51,479 nt of DNA from CAZFLN01 sp964519905 (lineage in GTDB: Bacteria; Patescibacteriota; Microgenomatia; UBA1400; UBA1396), in contig CAZFLN010000007.1 of assembly GCA_964519905.1 (NCBI GenBank), forward strand, positions 1 to 51,479. Reading direction: 5' to 3'. Numbering within the stretch: position 1 is the first letter of the stretch; each line of letters begins with the position of its first letter. The notes under the pieces were generated by a model. It was not told the origin of the DNA. It made no database searches and saw only the letters and a program-made list of their open reading frames with translations. Below, piece by piece: positions 8,670 to 16,713 of the stretch. The position numbers were made by a program, and so were the translations under genes.

Positions 8670-10106
8670 ATGTCACACGATTCTGTTGTTCGAACTCGAA
8701 TTGCTCCGTCTCCCACCGGAATTGCCCATGTTGGCACGCTCTATATGGCTTTATTTAATGCCGCTTTTGCCAAACAAAGTGGTGGAAAATTTTTGGTTCG
8801 TATCGAAGATACCGATAGAGTTCGATTTGTAGAGGGTGCAGAAGAAGTTATTTTTGAGGCTCTGGACTGGGCAAGTATTGTCCCAGATGAAAGTCCAGTC
8901 CATGGCGGGCCACATGCGCCGTACCGACAGTCCGAGCGTTTACCAATCTATAAAGAGTATGTTGATACATTATTGGAAAAAGGGTTGGCCTACTACTGTT
9001 TTGCCACCGCTCAAGAGCTGAAAGAAATGCGTGAAGCCCAAATGGCAGCCGGGCAACCGCCCCGCTACGATGGTCGCTATCGAGACTTCCCCATCGAACA
9101 AGCTCGTGAACGTGTCGCTGCTGGAGAAGCGCACGTTATTCGCATGAAAGTACCAACCGGAAAATCTGTCTGGCAAGATCGTATTCGCGGCGAAGTAGAG
9201 ATCGACCACGCCCAAATCGATGACCAAGTCATCTTAAAATCCGATGGATTCCCCACCTATCACTTAGCCGTGGTAGTCGACGATTCCCTGATGGGGGTTA
9301 CACACGTGATGCGGGGCGAAGAATGGATTAGTTCCACACCGAAACATTTGATTCTGTACCAGATGTTTGGGTGGCAGCCACCAGTGTATGCTCATATGCC
9401 ATTGCTACGCAATGCGGACCGTTCCAAGCTTTCCAAGCGCAAGAACGATGTTTCTATCGTCAGCTACCGCGATAAAGGATATCTGCCAGAAGCACTGCTC
9501 AACTTTTTGATGTTACTGGGATGGTCTCATCCAGAAGGCAAGGAGTTCATTTCTTTTGATGAGTTTGTTCATGATTTTTCTTTCGATCGCATCCAAACTA
9601 CTGGGCCAATCTTCGATCTCGAAAAACTCAATTGGATGAATGGGAAGTATCTGCGCGAGCATATTTCCGAAGAAGATCTTACTCAGCGACTTCAGCCATG
9701 GATTCCAGAAGCATGTTCTCCAGAGATGACTCGTAAAGTGTTGCCACTGGTACGAGAGCGCCTGGTAACTCTGGCAGACTGGCCAACCTACACGAGCTTT
9801 TTCTATCAAGATATTTCCCACGATTCAGCACTGCTGCTGAAAAAAGGCACGACAGAACTCGTTCAGGAGCAAATTGCCGCCACCGTTTCGGCGTTGCAAA
9901 GAATTGCGGATTGGAGCACAGCCAACATCGAAACAGTCCTGCGAGAACTCCAAGAGAAGTACGACTGGAAAAAGTCTCAGTACTTTATGATGGTGCGTGT
10001 GAGTGTCACCGGACAAACTGCTACTCCACCGCTCTTTGAGACCATGGAAGTCTTAGGACAAGAACTCAGTATTCAACGGCTGCAACAGGCTGCTCAAACA
10101 CTGTAG
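8670..10106 (+). CDS. gltX: Glutamyl-tRNA synthetase
   Basis: This class I aminoacyl-tRNA synthetase charges tRNA-Glu, and possibly tRNA-Gln in lineages relying on GatCAB. The 478 residues include IAPSPTGIAHVGT with the HIGH-type motif (His20, Val21, Gly22) and the KMSKS equivalent KLSKR (253-257). The signature RIEDTDR follows the first motif, and the helical anticodon-binding domain occupies the last ~150 residues. The ATG has TACAAT six bases upstream and no Shine-Dalgarno. The stop overlaps the end of the convergent phosphoglycerate mutase gene by 13 bases. Confidence 0.97.
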   Translation: MSHDSVVRTRIAPSPTGIAHVGTLYMALFNAAFAKQSGGKFLVRIEDTDRVRFVEGAEEVIFEALDWASIVPDESPVHGGPHAPYRQSERLPIYKEYVDTLLEKGLAYYCFATAQELKEMREAQMAAGQPPRYDGRYRDFPIEQARERVAAGEAHVIRMKVPTGKSVWQDRIRGEVEIDHAQIDDQVILKSDGFPTYHLAVVVDDSLMGVTHVMRGEEWISSTPKHLILYQMFGWQPPVYAHMPLLRNADRSKLSKRKNDVSIVSYRDKGYLPEALLNFLMLLGWSHPEGKEFISFDEFVHDFSFDRIQTTGPIFDLEKLNWMNGKYLREHISEEDLTQRLQPWIPEACSPEMTRKVLPLVRERLVTLADWPTYTSFFYQDISHDSALLLKKGTTELVQEQIAATVSALQRIADWSTANIETVLRELQEKYDWKKSQYFMMVRVSVTGQTATPPLFETMEVLGQELSIQRLQQAAQTL

Positions 10107-10666
10107 ACGAGTGGTTCATCGTAAGCAATTTCGCGGTGTACGATGTCTTCGTTCGAGATGTTCTCAAGAATTTTTACCAACGCTCTATTCGCGTTGCCAT
10201 GCGCACAGACTAAAACGGTTTCACCTCGTTGTAATTGAGGCAGGATTTCTGACTGATAGTACAGGGAAACGCGACCGACGACGTCGGCTAAACTCTCACC
10301 ATTTGGAGGTCGGACATCATAACTTCTGCGCCAGGTGTGCACTTGTTCTGCGCCAACGAGAGAGATCATTTCTTCGTGCGTTTTCCCTTGTAAATCGCCA
10401 TAGTGGCGTTCGTTCAAAAATGGGTGCTTGGTGACTGGCAGGCTCCACCCACTTTCTGTTTGAATGATGTCGAGTGTTTGCCAGGCTCGTTTGAGCCAAG
10501 AGGTGTAGACTTTTGTTGGTTGTATCTGGAGTGCGGCGAGCTTTTCAGCGACCACTTTTGCGTCAGATACACCTTGTTCAGAAATATCTACGTCGGTGAA
10601 TCCGGTAAATTTCTTATCGATGTTAAACTGAGTCTTTCCGTGGCGAACCAAAATAAGTTGTCCCAT
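10094..10666 (-). CDS. gpmA: 2,3-bisphosphoglycerate-dependent phosphoglycerate mutase
   Basis: This histidine phosphatase-fold enzyme interconverts 3- and 2-phosphoglycerate. LILVRHGKTQFN at residues 4-15 holds the catalytic His and RHG motif. LNERHYGDLQGKTHEE supplies the conserved Glu, and VCAHGNANRALVK the second His. At 190 residues it is shorter than E. coli GpmA (250) but has all core motifs. The ATG at 10666 is chosen over upstream in-frame codons because AAGGA precedes it and it falls 13 bases after the enolase stop. Its position directly after eno, the next glycolytic step, supports the assignment and an operon with the FKBP gene. Confidence 0.9.
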   Translation of the reverse strand: MGQLILVRHGKTQFNIDKKFTGFTDVDISEQGVSDAKVVAEKLAALQIQPTKVYTSWLKRAWQTLDIIQTESGWSLPVTKHPFLNERHYGDLQGKTHEEMISLVGAEQVHTWRRSYDVRPPNGESLADVVGRVSLYYQSEILPQLQRGETVLVCAHGNANRALVKILENISNEDIVHREIAYDEPLVYSV

Positions 10667-10679
10667 GTTCGATGTATCC

Positions 10680-11918
10680 TTACAGTGTTTCTTGAATGCG
10701 AATGAGTTCATTATACTTAGCCGTGCGATCGGTTCGACTGGGGGCACCAGTTTTAATTTGGCCAGCCCCGGTTCCTACCGCAAGATGAGCAATGAACGTA
10801 TCTTCGGTTTCTCCGCTGCGGTGCGAGGGAACGACGTTCCACCCAGAATTTTGCGCCGTTTGCATTGCTTGTAGGGTGAGACTGAGTGTGCCGATTTGGT
10901 TTGGTTTCACGAGCAAAGCGTTACAGGCTTTCTGCTCAACTGCTTGCGAAATAATACTTGGATTGGTGACGAGTAAGTCGTCTCCCACAATTTGTGTCGA
11001 GTCGCCAACTCGAGCGGTGAGTGACTGCCAAGCAGCCCAGTCAGACTCCGCTAAGCCATCTTCGACAGACTGAATTTGGTATGTTTCTACCAGTTGCTCT
11101 ACCCAAGACACCATCTCATTTGAACTCAACGTGCGATTATCACGACGAAGTGTGTACACACCATCCGCGTAGAATTCGCTGGCAGCGATGTCCAACGCCA
11201 ACCCAAAGTGCGCTGCATGACCAGATTGCTGTACTGCTTCGTGGATCAGTTCGAGCGCCTGGGTGTTTGATTCCAGATTTGGAGCAAATCCCCCTTCGTT
11301 ACCAACCTGCACAGACAAACCGCGTTTCTTGAGCACTGACTCAAGCGTGTGATAGATTTCTGTCGCTTCGCGAACCTGATCCAAGAATGGCATATCGGCA
11401 CTTTTTGCTTGCACCATGTATTCTTGAATATCGGTTGTCCAGTTGGCATGAGCGCCACCATTGAGGATATTCCACATGGGACGTGGTTGAATAAAATTCT
11501 TATTGTTGGCGAGAGTTCCAATCCATCGATAGAGCGGAATCTTTTGAGTCTGCGCACACGCAACAGAGAAAGCCAAAGAAACAGGAAGCGTGGCATTAGC
11601 GCCGAGCTTGGAAAAATTCTCGGTGCCGTCTAACTGCTGGAGCAAGGAGTCTAGACTCGTTTGATCCCACAGCTGCCCGAGCAATCTTGGCGCGATGACC
11701 TCGTTCACATGTTTCACTGCCTGGGAAACAGCTTTCCCACCATACTCAGTGCTCTCATCTCGCAGTTCCAGCGCCTCACGAGAACCAGTGCTCGCTCCAG
11801 AAGGTGCAGCAGCTCGCCCAAACGCTCCATCTTCGAGCCAAAGATCCACCTCTACCGTGGGATTGCCACGAGAATCAAGGATACTTCGAGCATGAATTCG
11901 CTGAATTGCTCCGGCCAT
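10680..11918 (-). CDS. eno: Enolase
   Basis: Enolase converts 2-phosphoglycerate to phosphoenolpyruvate. The 412 residues include SRGNPTVEVDLWLEDG, the flexible active-site loop APSGASTGSREALELRD (~38-54), metal and catalytic regions (VEDGLAESDW, VGDDLLVTN), the catalytic Lys in LVKPNQIGT and the C-terminal signature SHRSGETEDTFIAHLAVG followed by IKTGAPSRTDR. It is slightly shorter than the ~430 typical length. An AAGG ribosome-binding site precedes the ATG and the gene follows the FKBP lipoprotein gene after nine bases. The order FKBP-eno-gpm gives two consecutive glycolytic steps in one unit. Confidence 0.97.
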   Translation of the reverse strand: MAGAIQRIHARSILDSRGNPTVEVDLWLEDGAFGRAAAPSGASTGSREALELRDESTEYGGKAVSQAVKHVNEVIAPRLLGQLWDQTSLDSLLQQLDGTENFSKLGANATLPVSLAFSVACAQTQKIPLYRWIGTLANNKNFIQPRPMWNILNGGAHANWTTDIQEYMVQAKSADMPFLDQVREATEIYHTLESVLKKRGLSVQVGNEGGFAPNLESNTQALELIHEAVQQSGHAAHFGLALDIAASEFYADGVYTLRRDNRTLSSNEMVSWVEQLVETYQIQSVEDGLAESDWAAWQSLTARVGDSTQIVGDDLLVTNPSIISQAVEQKACNALLVKPNQIGTLSLTLQAMQTAQNSGWNVVPSHRSGETEDTFIAHLAVGTGAGQIKTGAPSRTDRTAKYNELIRIQETL

Positions 11919-11927
11919 ACCAGAACC

Positions 11928-12407
11928 TTATTGAATGCTGATAAGTTCTACCTCAAAAATCAAACTCGCGTTTGGTGGAATACTGGCGCCTGCTCCTCGT
12001 GCTCCATACCCCATTTCTGGTGGAATGGTGAGCGTGCGCTTGCCGCCTTCTTTCATGCCAATTAAACCAACGTCCCAGCCTTCGATAACTTGTCCCACAC
12101 CAATGGCGAAACTTGCCGTTTGACCGCGTGGAATTGAGCTGTCGAATACTTTTCCGTCAAGCAGCTTGCCGGTGTAGTGGACTTCGATGGTGTCCCCAGC
12201 TTTTACTTCTGCACCGGTTCCAACCACTTGGTCTTCGATCTTGAGTTCGTTTACGTCTCCGCGATAATCAGCCATGGTGTTTCCTTTTTGTTGTGTTTGT
12301 TGAGAGTTCAAATTGCCGAGGTCGACAGTTGTGTTATTTGTGTTTGCTCCGCAAGCGGTCAAAAAGACAGAACTTGCAACCAGGAGTGACAATGTAGCGT
12401 ACTTCAT
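11928..12407 (-). CDS. FKBP-type peptidyl-prolyl isomerase, lipoprotein
   Basis: The 159-residue product has a lipoprotein signal peptide with lipobox LTAC (Cys19), a short Asn/Thr/Gln-rich linker and a full FKBP domain (~residues 55-159). All residues that line the FKBP pocket are visible: Tyr in VHYTG, Phe-Asp in KVFDSS, Trp in VIEGWDVGL, Tyr in MGYGARG and Phe in LIFEVELI. It should accelerate prolyl isomerisation of exported proteins at the membrane surface. An internal ATG (MADYRGD) could give a cytoplasmic form. It is the first gene before eno and gpmA; TACGCT lies seven bases before the ATG. Confidence 0.93.
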   Translation of the reverse strand: MKYATLSLLVASSVFLTACGANTNNTTVDLGNLNSQQTQQKGNTMADYRGDVNELKIEDQVVGTGAEVKAGDTIEVHYTGKLLDGKVFDSSIPRGQTASFAIGVGQVIEGWDVGLIGMKEGGKRTLTIPPEMGYGARGAGASIPPNASLIFEVELISIQ

Positions 12408-12414
12408 ATCTGCC

Positions 12415-12443
12415 AGCGTACCATTTTTGAGTTTGGATGGCTA
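12415..12443 (-). promoter_or_regulatory. Leaderless promoter of the FKBP-eno-gpm operon
   Basis: On the minus strand TAGCCA, a 17-base spacer and TACGCT (12415-12420) end seven bases before the ATG at 12407. Confidence 0.4.
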
Positions 12444-12449
12444 GTTCTA

Positions 12450-12800
12450 CTAACGATGCTTGCTCCGTTCATATCGATAAGAGTTCGCTTTTGTCAAAAT
12501 ATTTTTGTTGACAGCTGGTTGCAAGCCAAATCTCTGTGCCAAACTCATGAATTCTGCCAAAGCAAGAAGATTTTGGAGTGATTCTGAATCTTCGTTTGAC
12601 TCGTTAAATCGAACTTCTTCAAGTCTTATTGTTGTTCCATCTTTGCGTATTGAGATCGTAATTTGGTTTAAGGCAACAAACACTTCTGGGAAATCAAGTG
12701 CAAGTGCTTCTTCAATAATTTTCGTGTACTCTCCAATACCATAATATGGTGATTCAAGCGAACTTCCAGTTTCTTGACGTTTAATTCTTTCTGTCAACAT
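12450..12800 (-). CDS. Hypothetical protein, 116 residues
   Basis: I recognise no family. The protein is soluble, charged and mixed alpha/beta (FVALNQITISIRKDGTTIRLEEV in the centre, read as two strands) with a basic C-terminus. The ATG is preceded by AAAGGG at good spacing, and the gene starts 13 bases after the stop of the peptidase E-like gene. It therefore belongs to a three-gene minus-strand unit of small genes (12450-13822). These are more AT-rich than their housekeeping neighbours. Confidence 0.65.
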   Translation of the reverse strand: MLTERIKRQETGSSLESPYYGIGEYTKIIEEALALDFPEVFVALNQITISIRKDGTTIRLEEVRFNESNEDSESLQNLLALAEFMSLAQRFGLQPAVNKNILTKANSYRYERSKHR

Positions 12801-12813
12801 ATATCCCTTTCAT

Positions 12814-13452
12814 TTAGAAACTCTCTTTTTGTAAAAGTATCACATCCCCATATGTTTGTATTGTTTGGTTCTGGATACTTATTGCTGAACCATCTTTCAC
12901 AAGATAATAATCGAGAGATGTATTTCGCTTTTTGCGAATTTTGTCTACCAAATTTTCAGTCCAGAAATGATCGTGTAGCGGGTAAAACTCAAAGCCTACT
13001 ACTCCGAGTCCACCAATTTCTAAGGCTTCTGGTTCAGGTTCACTGAAATAAAAACTGGCAGCATCTTGAATTTTTGAGAGAACCATCGATCCCGCACTGG
13101 AACCAACATATACAATTCCTTTTTCCAGCAGTTTAGGGAGTAAAATGTCGAACCCTGATTCTCGCATTACTTCTGCCAAGTACCCACCATTCACATAGAT
13201 GATGTCGTAGTCAAAAAGTTTGTGCAGAGATTCATTTGTTTCATTCTTGAGAATAATTTGATCGACCTGCCAGTCGAGATCATGTACAAGTTGCTGTCGC
13301 TCTTCATCAATCCAAGATGTATCCCCCGGAGTTTTAAAGCCAGCGTCGGGAATAAATGCTACCTTGAGCCCAACAGACGATCGCCCGATGAATTGCTCAA
13401 ATGGGGCAACAAGATTGGGAGTAATGGTGCTGGAAGTGAGGAAGAGTTTCAT
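12814..13452 (-). CDS. Peptidase E-like (S51 family) protein
   Basis: The 212-residue product has the class I glutamine-amidotransferase-like fold of dipeptidase E/cyanophycinase. YVNGGYLAEVMR matches the GG(N/Y) loop, VYVGSSAGSMVLS is the nucleophile elbow with Ser in GSSAGSM, and FYPLHDHF provides a candidate catalytic His. Family members cleave Asp-X dipeptides or related substrates; the substrate here is unknown. The start is ATG 13452, which begins the typical MKLFLTSS strand. An in-frame upstream start would overlap the neighbouring gene. TATAAT lies nine bases upstream on the minus strand with TTGTTA 18 bases further. Confidence 0.8.
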   Translation of the reverse strand: MKLFLTSSTITPNLVAPFEQFIGRSSVGLKVAFIPDAGFKTPGDTSWIDEERQQLVHDLDWQVDQIILKNETNESLHKLFDYDIIYVNGGYLAEVMRESGFDILLPKLLEKGIVYVGSSAGSMVLSKIQDAASFYFSEPEPEALEIGGLGVVGFEFYPLHDHFWTENLVDKIRKKRNTSLDYYLVKDGSAISIQNQTIQTYGDVILLQKESF

Positions 13453-13461
13453 ACAGTCATA

Positions 13462-13491
13462 ATTATAAAAAATCTTGTTTTTCAATAACAA
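13462..13491 (-). promoter_or_regulatory. Promoter of the peptidase E-like gene
   Basis: Minus strand: TTGTTA (13486-13491), an 18-base spacer, TATAAT (13462-13467), then nine bases to the ATG at 13452. It overlaps the end of the preceding gene. Confidence 0.5.
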
Positions 13492-13822
13492 AATCTAATT
13501 GTGATTCTGGGATTCCAATCGATTTACCAAACGACAGAGCCTCTTTCCAGGTCTCTTTGTTTTTGTAATCAAAATAAAATATTTTTTGAGGGAATATTGC
13601 TACAACTTGATCACCATACCAGAAATGACAGTACCATTTACTTGGTTTAAGATTTTCAGCAAGTTCACCAATATCATCTTCAGACACCTCGACTGAAAAA
13701 ATATGCCATCTTTCTTCTGGGTTTTCCTCTTCAGTAATTTTAACGTTAAGAATTTTGAACTTATTCAAGATACGACTGTCCCTGAGACTTTCTTCAACAA
13801 TTGTGCCTGTATAAATTTTCAT
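13463..13822 (-). CDS. Hypothetical protein, 119 residues
   Basis: There is no recognisable family. The protein is acidic and soluble, with a conserved-looking WYCHFWYGDQVVAIFPQKIF segment (~62-81) rich in aromatics and a C-terminal helix. The whole ORF has codon usage similar to the adjacent small genes. TAGATT ends nine bases before the ATG on the minus strand, within the 3' end of rarA's downstream space. Function is unknown; the gene is supported by its length, good start and compact spacing. Confidence 0.65.
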   Translation of the reverse strand: MKIYTGTIVEESLRDSRILNKFKILNVKITEEENPEERWHIFSVEVSEDDIGELAENLKPSKWYCHFWYGDQVVAIFPQKIFYFDYKNKETWKEALSFGKSIGIPESQLDFVIEKQDFL

Positions 13823-13840
13823 ACTGAACTCAATCTACTT

Positions 13841-15029
13841 TCAATTTTCTTCCAAAAACCGCTTTTTCTGAATTTTCTCTGGTAAAAAGCTTTTTTGCGT
13901 GTACATTTCGTATCCTTTGCCGTAACCAAGATTTTTCATGAGTGTGGTAGGCGCATTTCGGACTCGGAGCGGAATTGGCAAGTTTCCAGATTTCTTTATC
14001 TCTGATTGAGCAGCACGGAGGGCGTTGTAGGAGCGACGATCTTTTTTGGCCTGCGCTAAGTACGTAGCGCCATGAGCCAAAGAAATAGCGCATTCTGGGT
14101 ATCCAATAGTGTGACACGCTTGAAACACCGCATTCGCCACCACCAATGCCGTGGGCTGAGCCAGTCCAATATCTTCCGAGGCAAAAATAACCATCCGTCT
14201 GGCNNNNNNNNNNGATAAACAATGGATCTTCCCCAGCTTCCACCATGCGAGCGAGATAGTACACCGCGGCATCGGGCTGACTGGCTCGCATACTCTTAAT
14301 AAAAGCGCTAATCGTGTCATAGTGCTCCTCGCCATGCGCATCGTAGCGCAACCACGAGTTGCTGACTGACTGGAGATGCTCAGAAGTGATGCTGTGATAC
14401 GTACTCCAGCAATGATCCAGCAGGGTGAGAAGTTGGCGCGCGTCCCCATTCGCCAGCTGAATCGCGGTGTCTGCAGCTTGGGTGTCGATAGTGGTGTCTA
14501 AACTTTCCGCCGCGCGCGCCACAAGCAAACGAAGATCCTCTTCCGTGAGCCCTTGTAAAACATACACTCGCATACGAGACAAAAGCGGTGAAATAACTTC
14601 AAATGAAGGGTTTTCGGTCGTAGCTCCAATCAAGACAATTGTTCCGTCCTCAACGGCTGGTAAGAGGAAATCCTGCTGAGCTTTACTGAACCGATGAATT
14701 TCATCTAAAAACAAAACCGGCGACTGGGCAGTTGCACTTAAACCTGGCTGGCGCACCCGCGCTTGCTCAATAACGGCTCGGACATCAGCCTTGCTGGCCG
14801 AAACTGCTGACAACTCCACAAACTGCCGACCACTGTTCTGAGCAAGGATTCGAGCCACGGTGGTCTTTCCGACTCCGGGCGGACCCCAAAAAATCATGGA
14901 GTAGATCGCTTGCTGTTCGATGAGACGCTGCAGAGGTTTTCCTGAACCAATCAAGTGCTGCTGCCCCACCATGTCCGAGAGCTGCTGCGGACGCAACAAG
15001 TGCGCAAGTGGAGAAGAACCCGAAACCAT
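13841..15029 (-). CDS. rarA: Replication-associated recombination protein A (RarA/MgsA), interrupted by a 10-N assembly join
   Basis: RarA is an AAA+ ATPase acting at stalled replication forks. Walker A is WGPPGVGKTTVA (~48-59) and Walker B VLFLDEIHRFSKAQQD. Sensor 1 (IGATTENPSFEV) and the C-terminal tetramerisation region (ASEDIGLAQP, then NAVFQACHTIGYPE) follow. Ten Ns at 14204-14213 shift the frame. The codons on either side read ...DPLFI and ARRMVIF..., matching the family pattern DPLYVARR with nothing missing. Deleting the Ns gives an intact 392-residue protein (E. coli 447). The ATG at 15029 has TAGTAT six bases upstream. Confidence 0.93.
14204..14213. other. Run of 10 Ns (assembly join) inside rarA
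   Basis: Exactly ten Ns. The flanking reading frames join perfectly when the Ns are removed, so the true gap is probably zero bases, or a multiple of three. Confidence 0.95.
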
Positions 15030-15035
15030 ACTTCC

Positions 15036-15041
15036 ATACTA
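15036..15041 (-). promoter_or_regulatory. -10 element TAGTAT of rarA
   Basis: TAGTAT on the minus strand ends six bases before the rarA ATG. The intervening GGAAG could alternatively act as a weak ribosome-binding site. Confidence 0.35.
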
Positions 15042-15066
15042 CACCATAGATCGAGGCGCGAGGAAG

Positions 15067-15075
15067 TGGTACAAT
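15067..15075 (+). promoter_or_regulatory. Extended -10 of tRNA-Lys
   Basis: TGGTACAAT is an extended -10 about 60 bases before the mature tRNA. The identical nonamer precedes tRNA-Val at 22680-22688. Confidence 0.45.
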
Positions 15076-15135
15076 ACTCATCTGCGAATGTTTTGAGTTC
15101 GTTCCTGATCTTTTGATGGCGAACAGCACTCGTAT

Positions 15136-15208
15136 GGGCCTGTAGCTCAGCGGTTAGAGCGGCACCCTTTTAAGGTGCGCGTCGAAGGTTCGATTCCTTC
15201 CAGGCTCA
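15136..15208 (+). tRNA. tRNA-Lys (anticodon TTT)
   Basis: A full cloverleaf is visible: acceptor GGGCCTG/CAGGCTC, D arm GCTC/GAGC, anticodon stem GCACC/GGTGC with loop CTTTTAA (anticodon TTT), and T arm GAAGG-TTCGATT-CCTTC. The discriminator is A and is followed by CTA, so CCA is not encoded and must be added by the cca product. Confidence 0.97.
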
Positions 15209-15237
15209 CTACATTAATAGTTTCACTTAAATTGAGT

Positions 15238-15477
15238 TTAACAAATTATCTCAAAATTCAGCTGATTAAACTCAAATTCATAGGTGTGATTCATTAAAAA
15301 TTCTGGATTATCAAGATATTCTTTTATAGTTTCTTTGTATGCAGACGAAATAGTTCTATCGTAATTATGAATAAAACAATCTTGAATGGTGTAGTAGAAA
15401 ATAAGACAACCAACTACTTTTTGTTGTTTCATCAAATTAATTTTCTTTTTAACTATTTGGGTATTCGTAGTTTCCAT
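15238..15477 (-). CDS. Hypothetical protein, 79 residues
   Basis: This small AT-rich gene has no known family. The start ATG at 15477 is chosen because GGAAGGAA precedes it at good spacing; a further in-frame ATG 18 bases upstream lacks such a site. The product begins with a basic helix (QIVKKKINLMKQQK), then a hydrophobic aromatic strand (VVGCLIFYYTIQDCFI) and an acidic C-terminus. It could be peripheral to the membrane, but nothing identifies a function. A strong terminator hairpin (15500-15517) separates it from the polysaccharide operon upstream, so it must have another source of transcription or depend on readthrough. Confidence 0.55.
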   Translation of the reverse strand: METTNTQIVKKKINLMKQQKVVGCLIFYYTIQDCFIHNYDRTISSAYKETIKEYLDNPEFLMNHTYEFEFNQLNFEIIC

Positions 15478-15493
15478 AAGATTCCTTCCATAC

Positions 15494-15517
15494 AAAAAAC
15501 CACCCTGTAATGGGTGG
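15494..15517 (-). terminator. Rho-independent terminator after the polysaccharide operon
   Basis: On the minus strand a perfect 6-bp stem CCACCC/GGGTGG with a six-base loop is followed by six Ts. It lies about 40 bases after the ligase stop (15556) and just before the 79-residue gene. Confidence 0.8.
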
Positions 15518-15555
15518 ATTATTTACTTCCGTATGAAGTCATTATAGCACAATAT

Positions 15556-16713
15556 TTACTTGTCATCTACTTCAAAAGAAGAATCTCGATTACTCCCAAT
15601 CATCGCACTTGCCACCAAAACCCATGGCGAAAACAGCGAGACAGAAACTAGCCCTACAATCAAGTGCCACCAGACGACTGGATTGCGGCGAACCGGATGT
15701 ATAGCGACAGCGAAGAGTACAACTCCAACAACTCCACCAGAAAGCCAGATTTGCAGCCAAGCAGAGTCGGCCAGTCGGGCATTATTTTGGACACCATCAT
15801 CCGAAATTTCAGATCTTGTGTACCAACCACTTCCCAAAAAGAAATCTTGCGACGAATTCTGATTGGTTATGTCACTTTGAGCGGCTTCTGTGCGAGCGGT
15901 CAAACTGCGTGTTCGGAGTAACTTTTGCCCTTCTCCGCCACCATCTTTGGGACTCAATACAACAAGAAGAAATAGAATACTCAACAATGCTGCACTCTGT
16001 TGAAGTGATTTGAGGAATTTCTGAGCGGTGAATTGAGTCAAAACCGTTCTATTCTCCGAAAGCCACTCAAGCGCAATCCACAAAACAGTTGCCAGAATTG
16101 CCAGACGCGAATAGGAAAATGCCACACCGAGGAGTCCTGAAACAAAAAGAATTGCCCCCATTTTGGAATGTTGACTCAGCCGCTGTGCTCCTTTCCAGGC
16201 GATAAGGCTTGAGACTAAACCAAAAAAGAGCGGGTCCAAAAGTGTTCCAAACGCCCGGAATAAATGATCGTCCCAACCAATATAGAAAAAAATTCTCGGA
16301 TCTGGCAAAAGTAAATACTGTGCAATCCCAAGTCCCACAAAAGTAATCGACCACAGGGAAATCCATCTAGTAACATGAGTGGGCCGTCGAGACAACCATA
16401 CATGTAAACTCCAAGCACTGTACACACTCACCACCCAACGAGCGATGTACACAAAACTTGCGAGGTGCGGTGCAAATAAAAATGTGGTGCAGAGAAGATA
16501 CAAAACAGCTATACATGGAAGCCAGAGTTTGCGCCAATTTTGCAAAACGTCAGGGAGAATCCAGAAGCAAGTGCTCAACGTCCAAAAAATCAGGCCAATA
16601 TCTATAAGTCGAAGCGTTCCAAATGGCGTTTCGAGTGAGACGAGAACCCCGAACAAACTCAAGTAGGCTAAGAAAGCTGCTGCAAAGTATTGCCATCGAG
16701 AGAAATTACTCAC
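15556..16713 (-). CDS. O-antigen ligase/polymerase-like membrane protein
   Basis: The product has 385 residues with about ten hydrophobic segments and a large loop near residues 270-330, the topology of the Wzy/WaaL O-antigen ligase superfamily. Sequence in this family is poorly conserved, so polymerase versus ligase cannot be decided. I choose GTG 16713 as start: AAAGGA precedes it and it overlaps the stop of the upstream glycosyltransferase by eight bases. Longer starts would read deep into that gene without a site. It is the last gene of the 15556-19691 operon (GT2-flippase-GT2-ligase), which is followed by a terminator. Confidence 0.8.
   Translation of the reverse strand: MSNFSRWQYFAAAFLAYLSLFGVLVSLETPFGTLRLIDIGLIFWTLSTCFWILPDVLQNWRKLWLPCIAVLYLLCTTFLFAPHLASFVYIARWVVSVYSAWSLHVWLSRRPTHVTRWISLWSITFVGLGIAQYLLLPDPRIFFYIGWDDHLFRAFGTLLDPLFFGLVSSLIAWKGAQRLSQHSKMGAILFVSGLLGVAFSYSRLAILATVLWIALEWLSENRTVLTQFTAQKFLKSLQQSAALLSILFLLVVLSPKDGGGEGQKLLRTRSLTARTEAAQSDITNQNSSQDFFLGSGWYTRSEISDDGVQNNARLADSAWLQIWLSGGVVGVVLFAVAIHPVRRNPVVWWHLIVGLVSVSLFSPWVLVASAMIGSNRDSSFEVDDK

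Noticed and set aside
13830..14203. rarA as a frameshifted pseudogene
   Set aside because: The frame change coincides exactly with ten Ns, and removal restores the family sequence.
15494..15517. Second attenuator, before the 79-residue gene
   Set aside because: No leader peptide or alternative pairing was found; the hairpin is well placed as terminator of the upstream polysaccharide operon.
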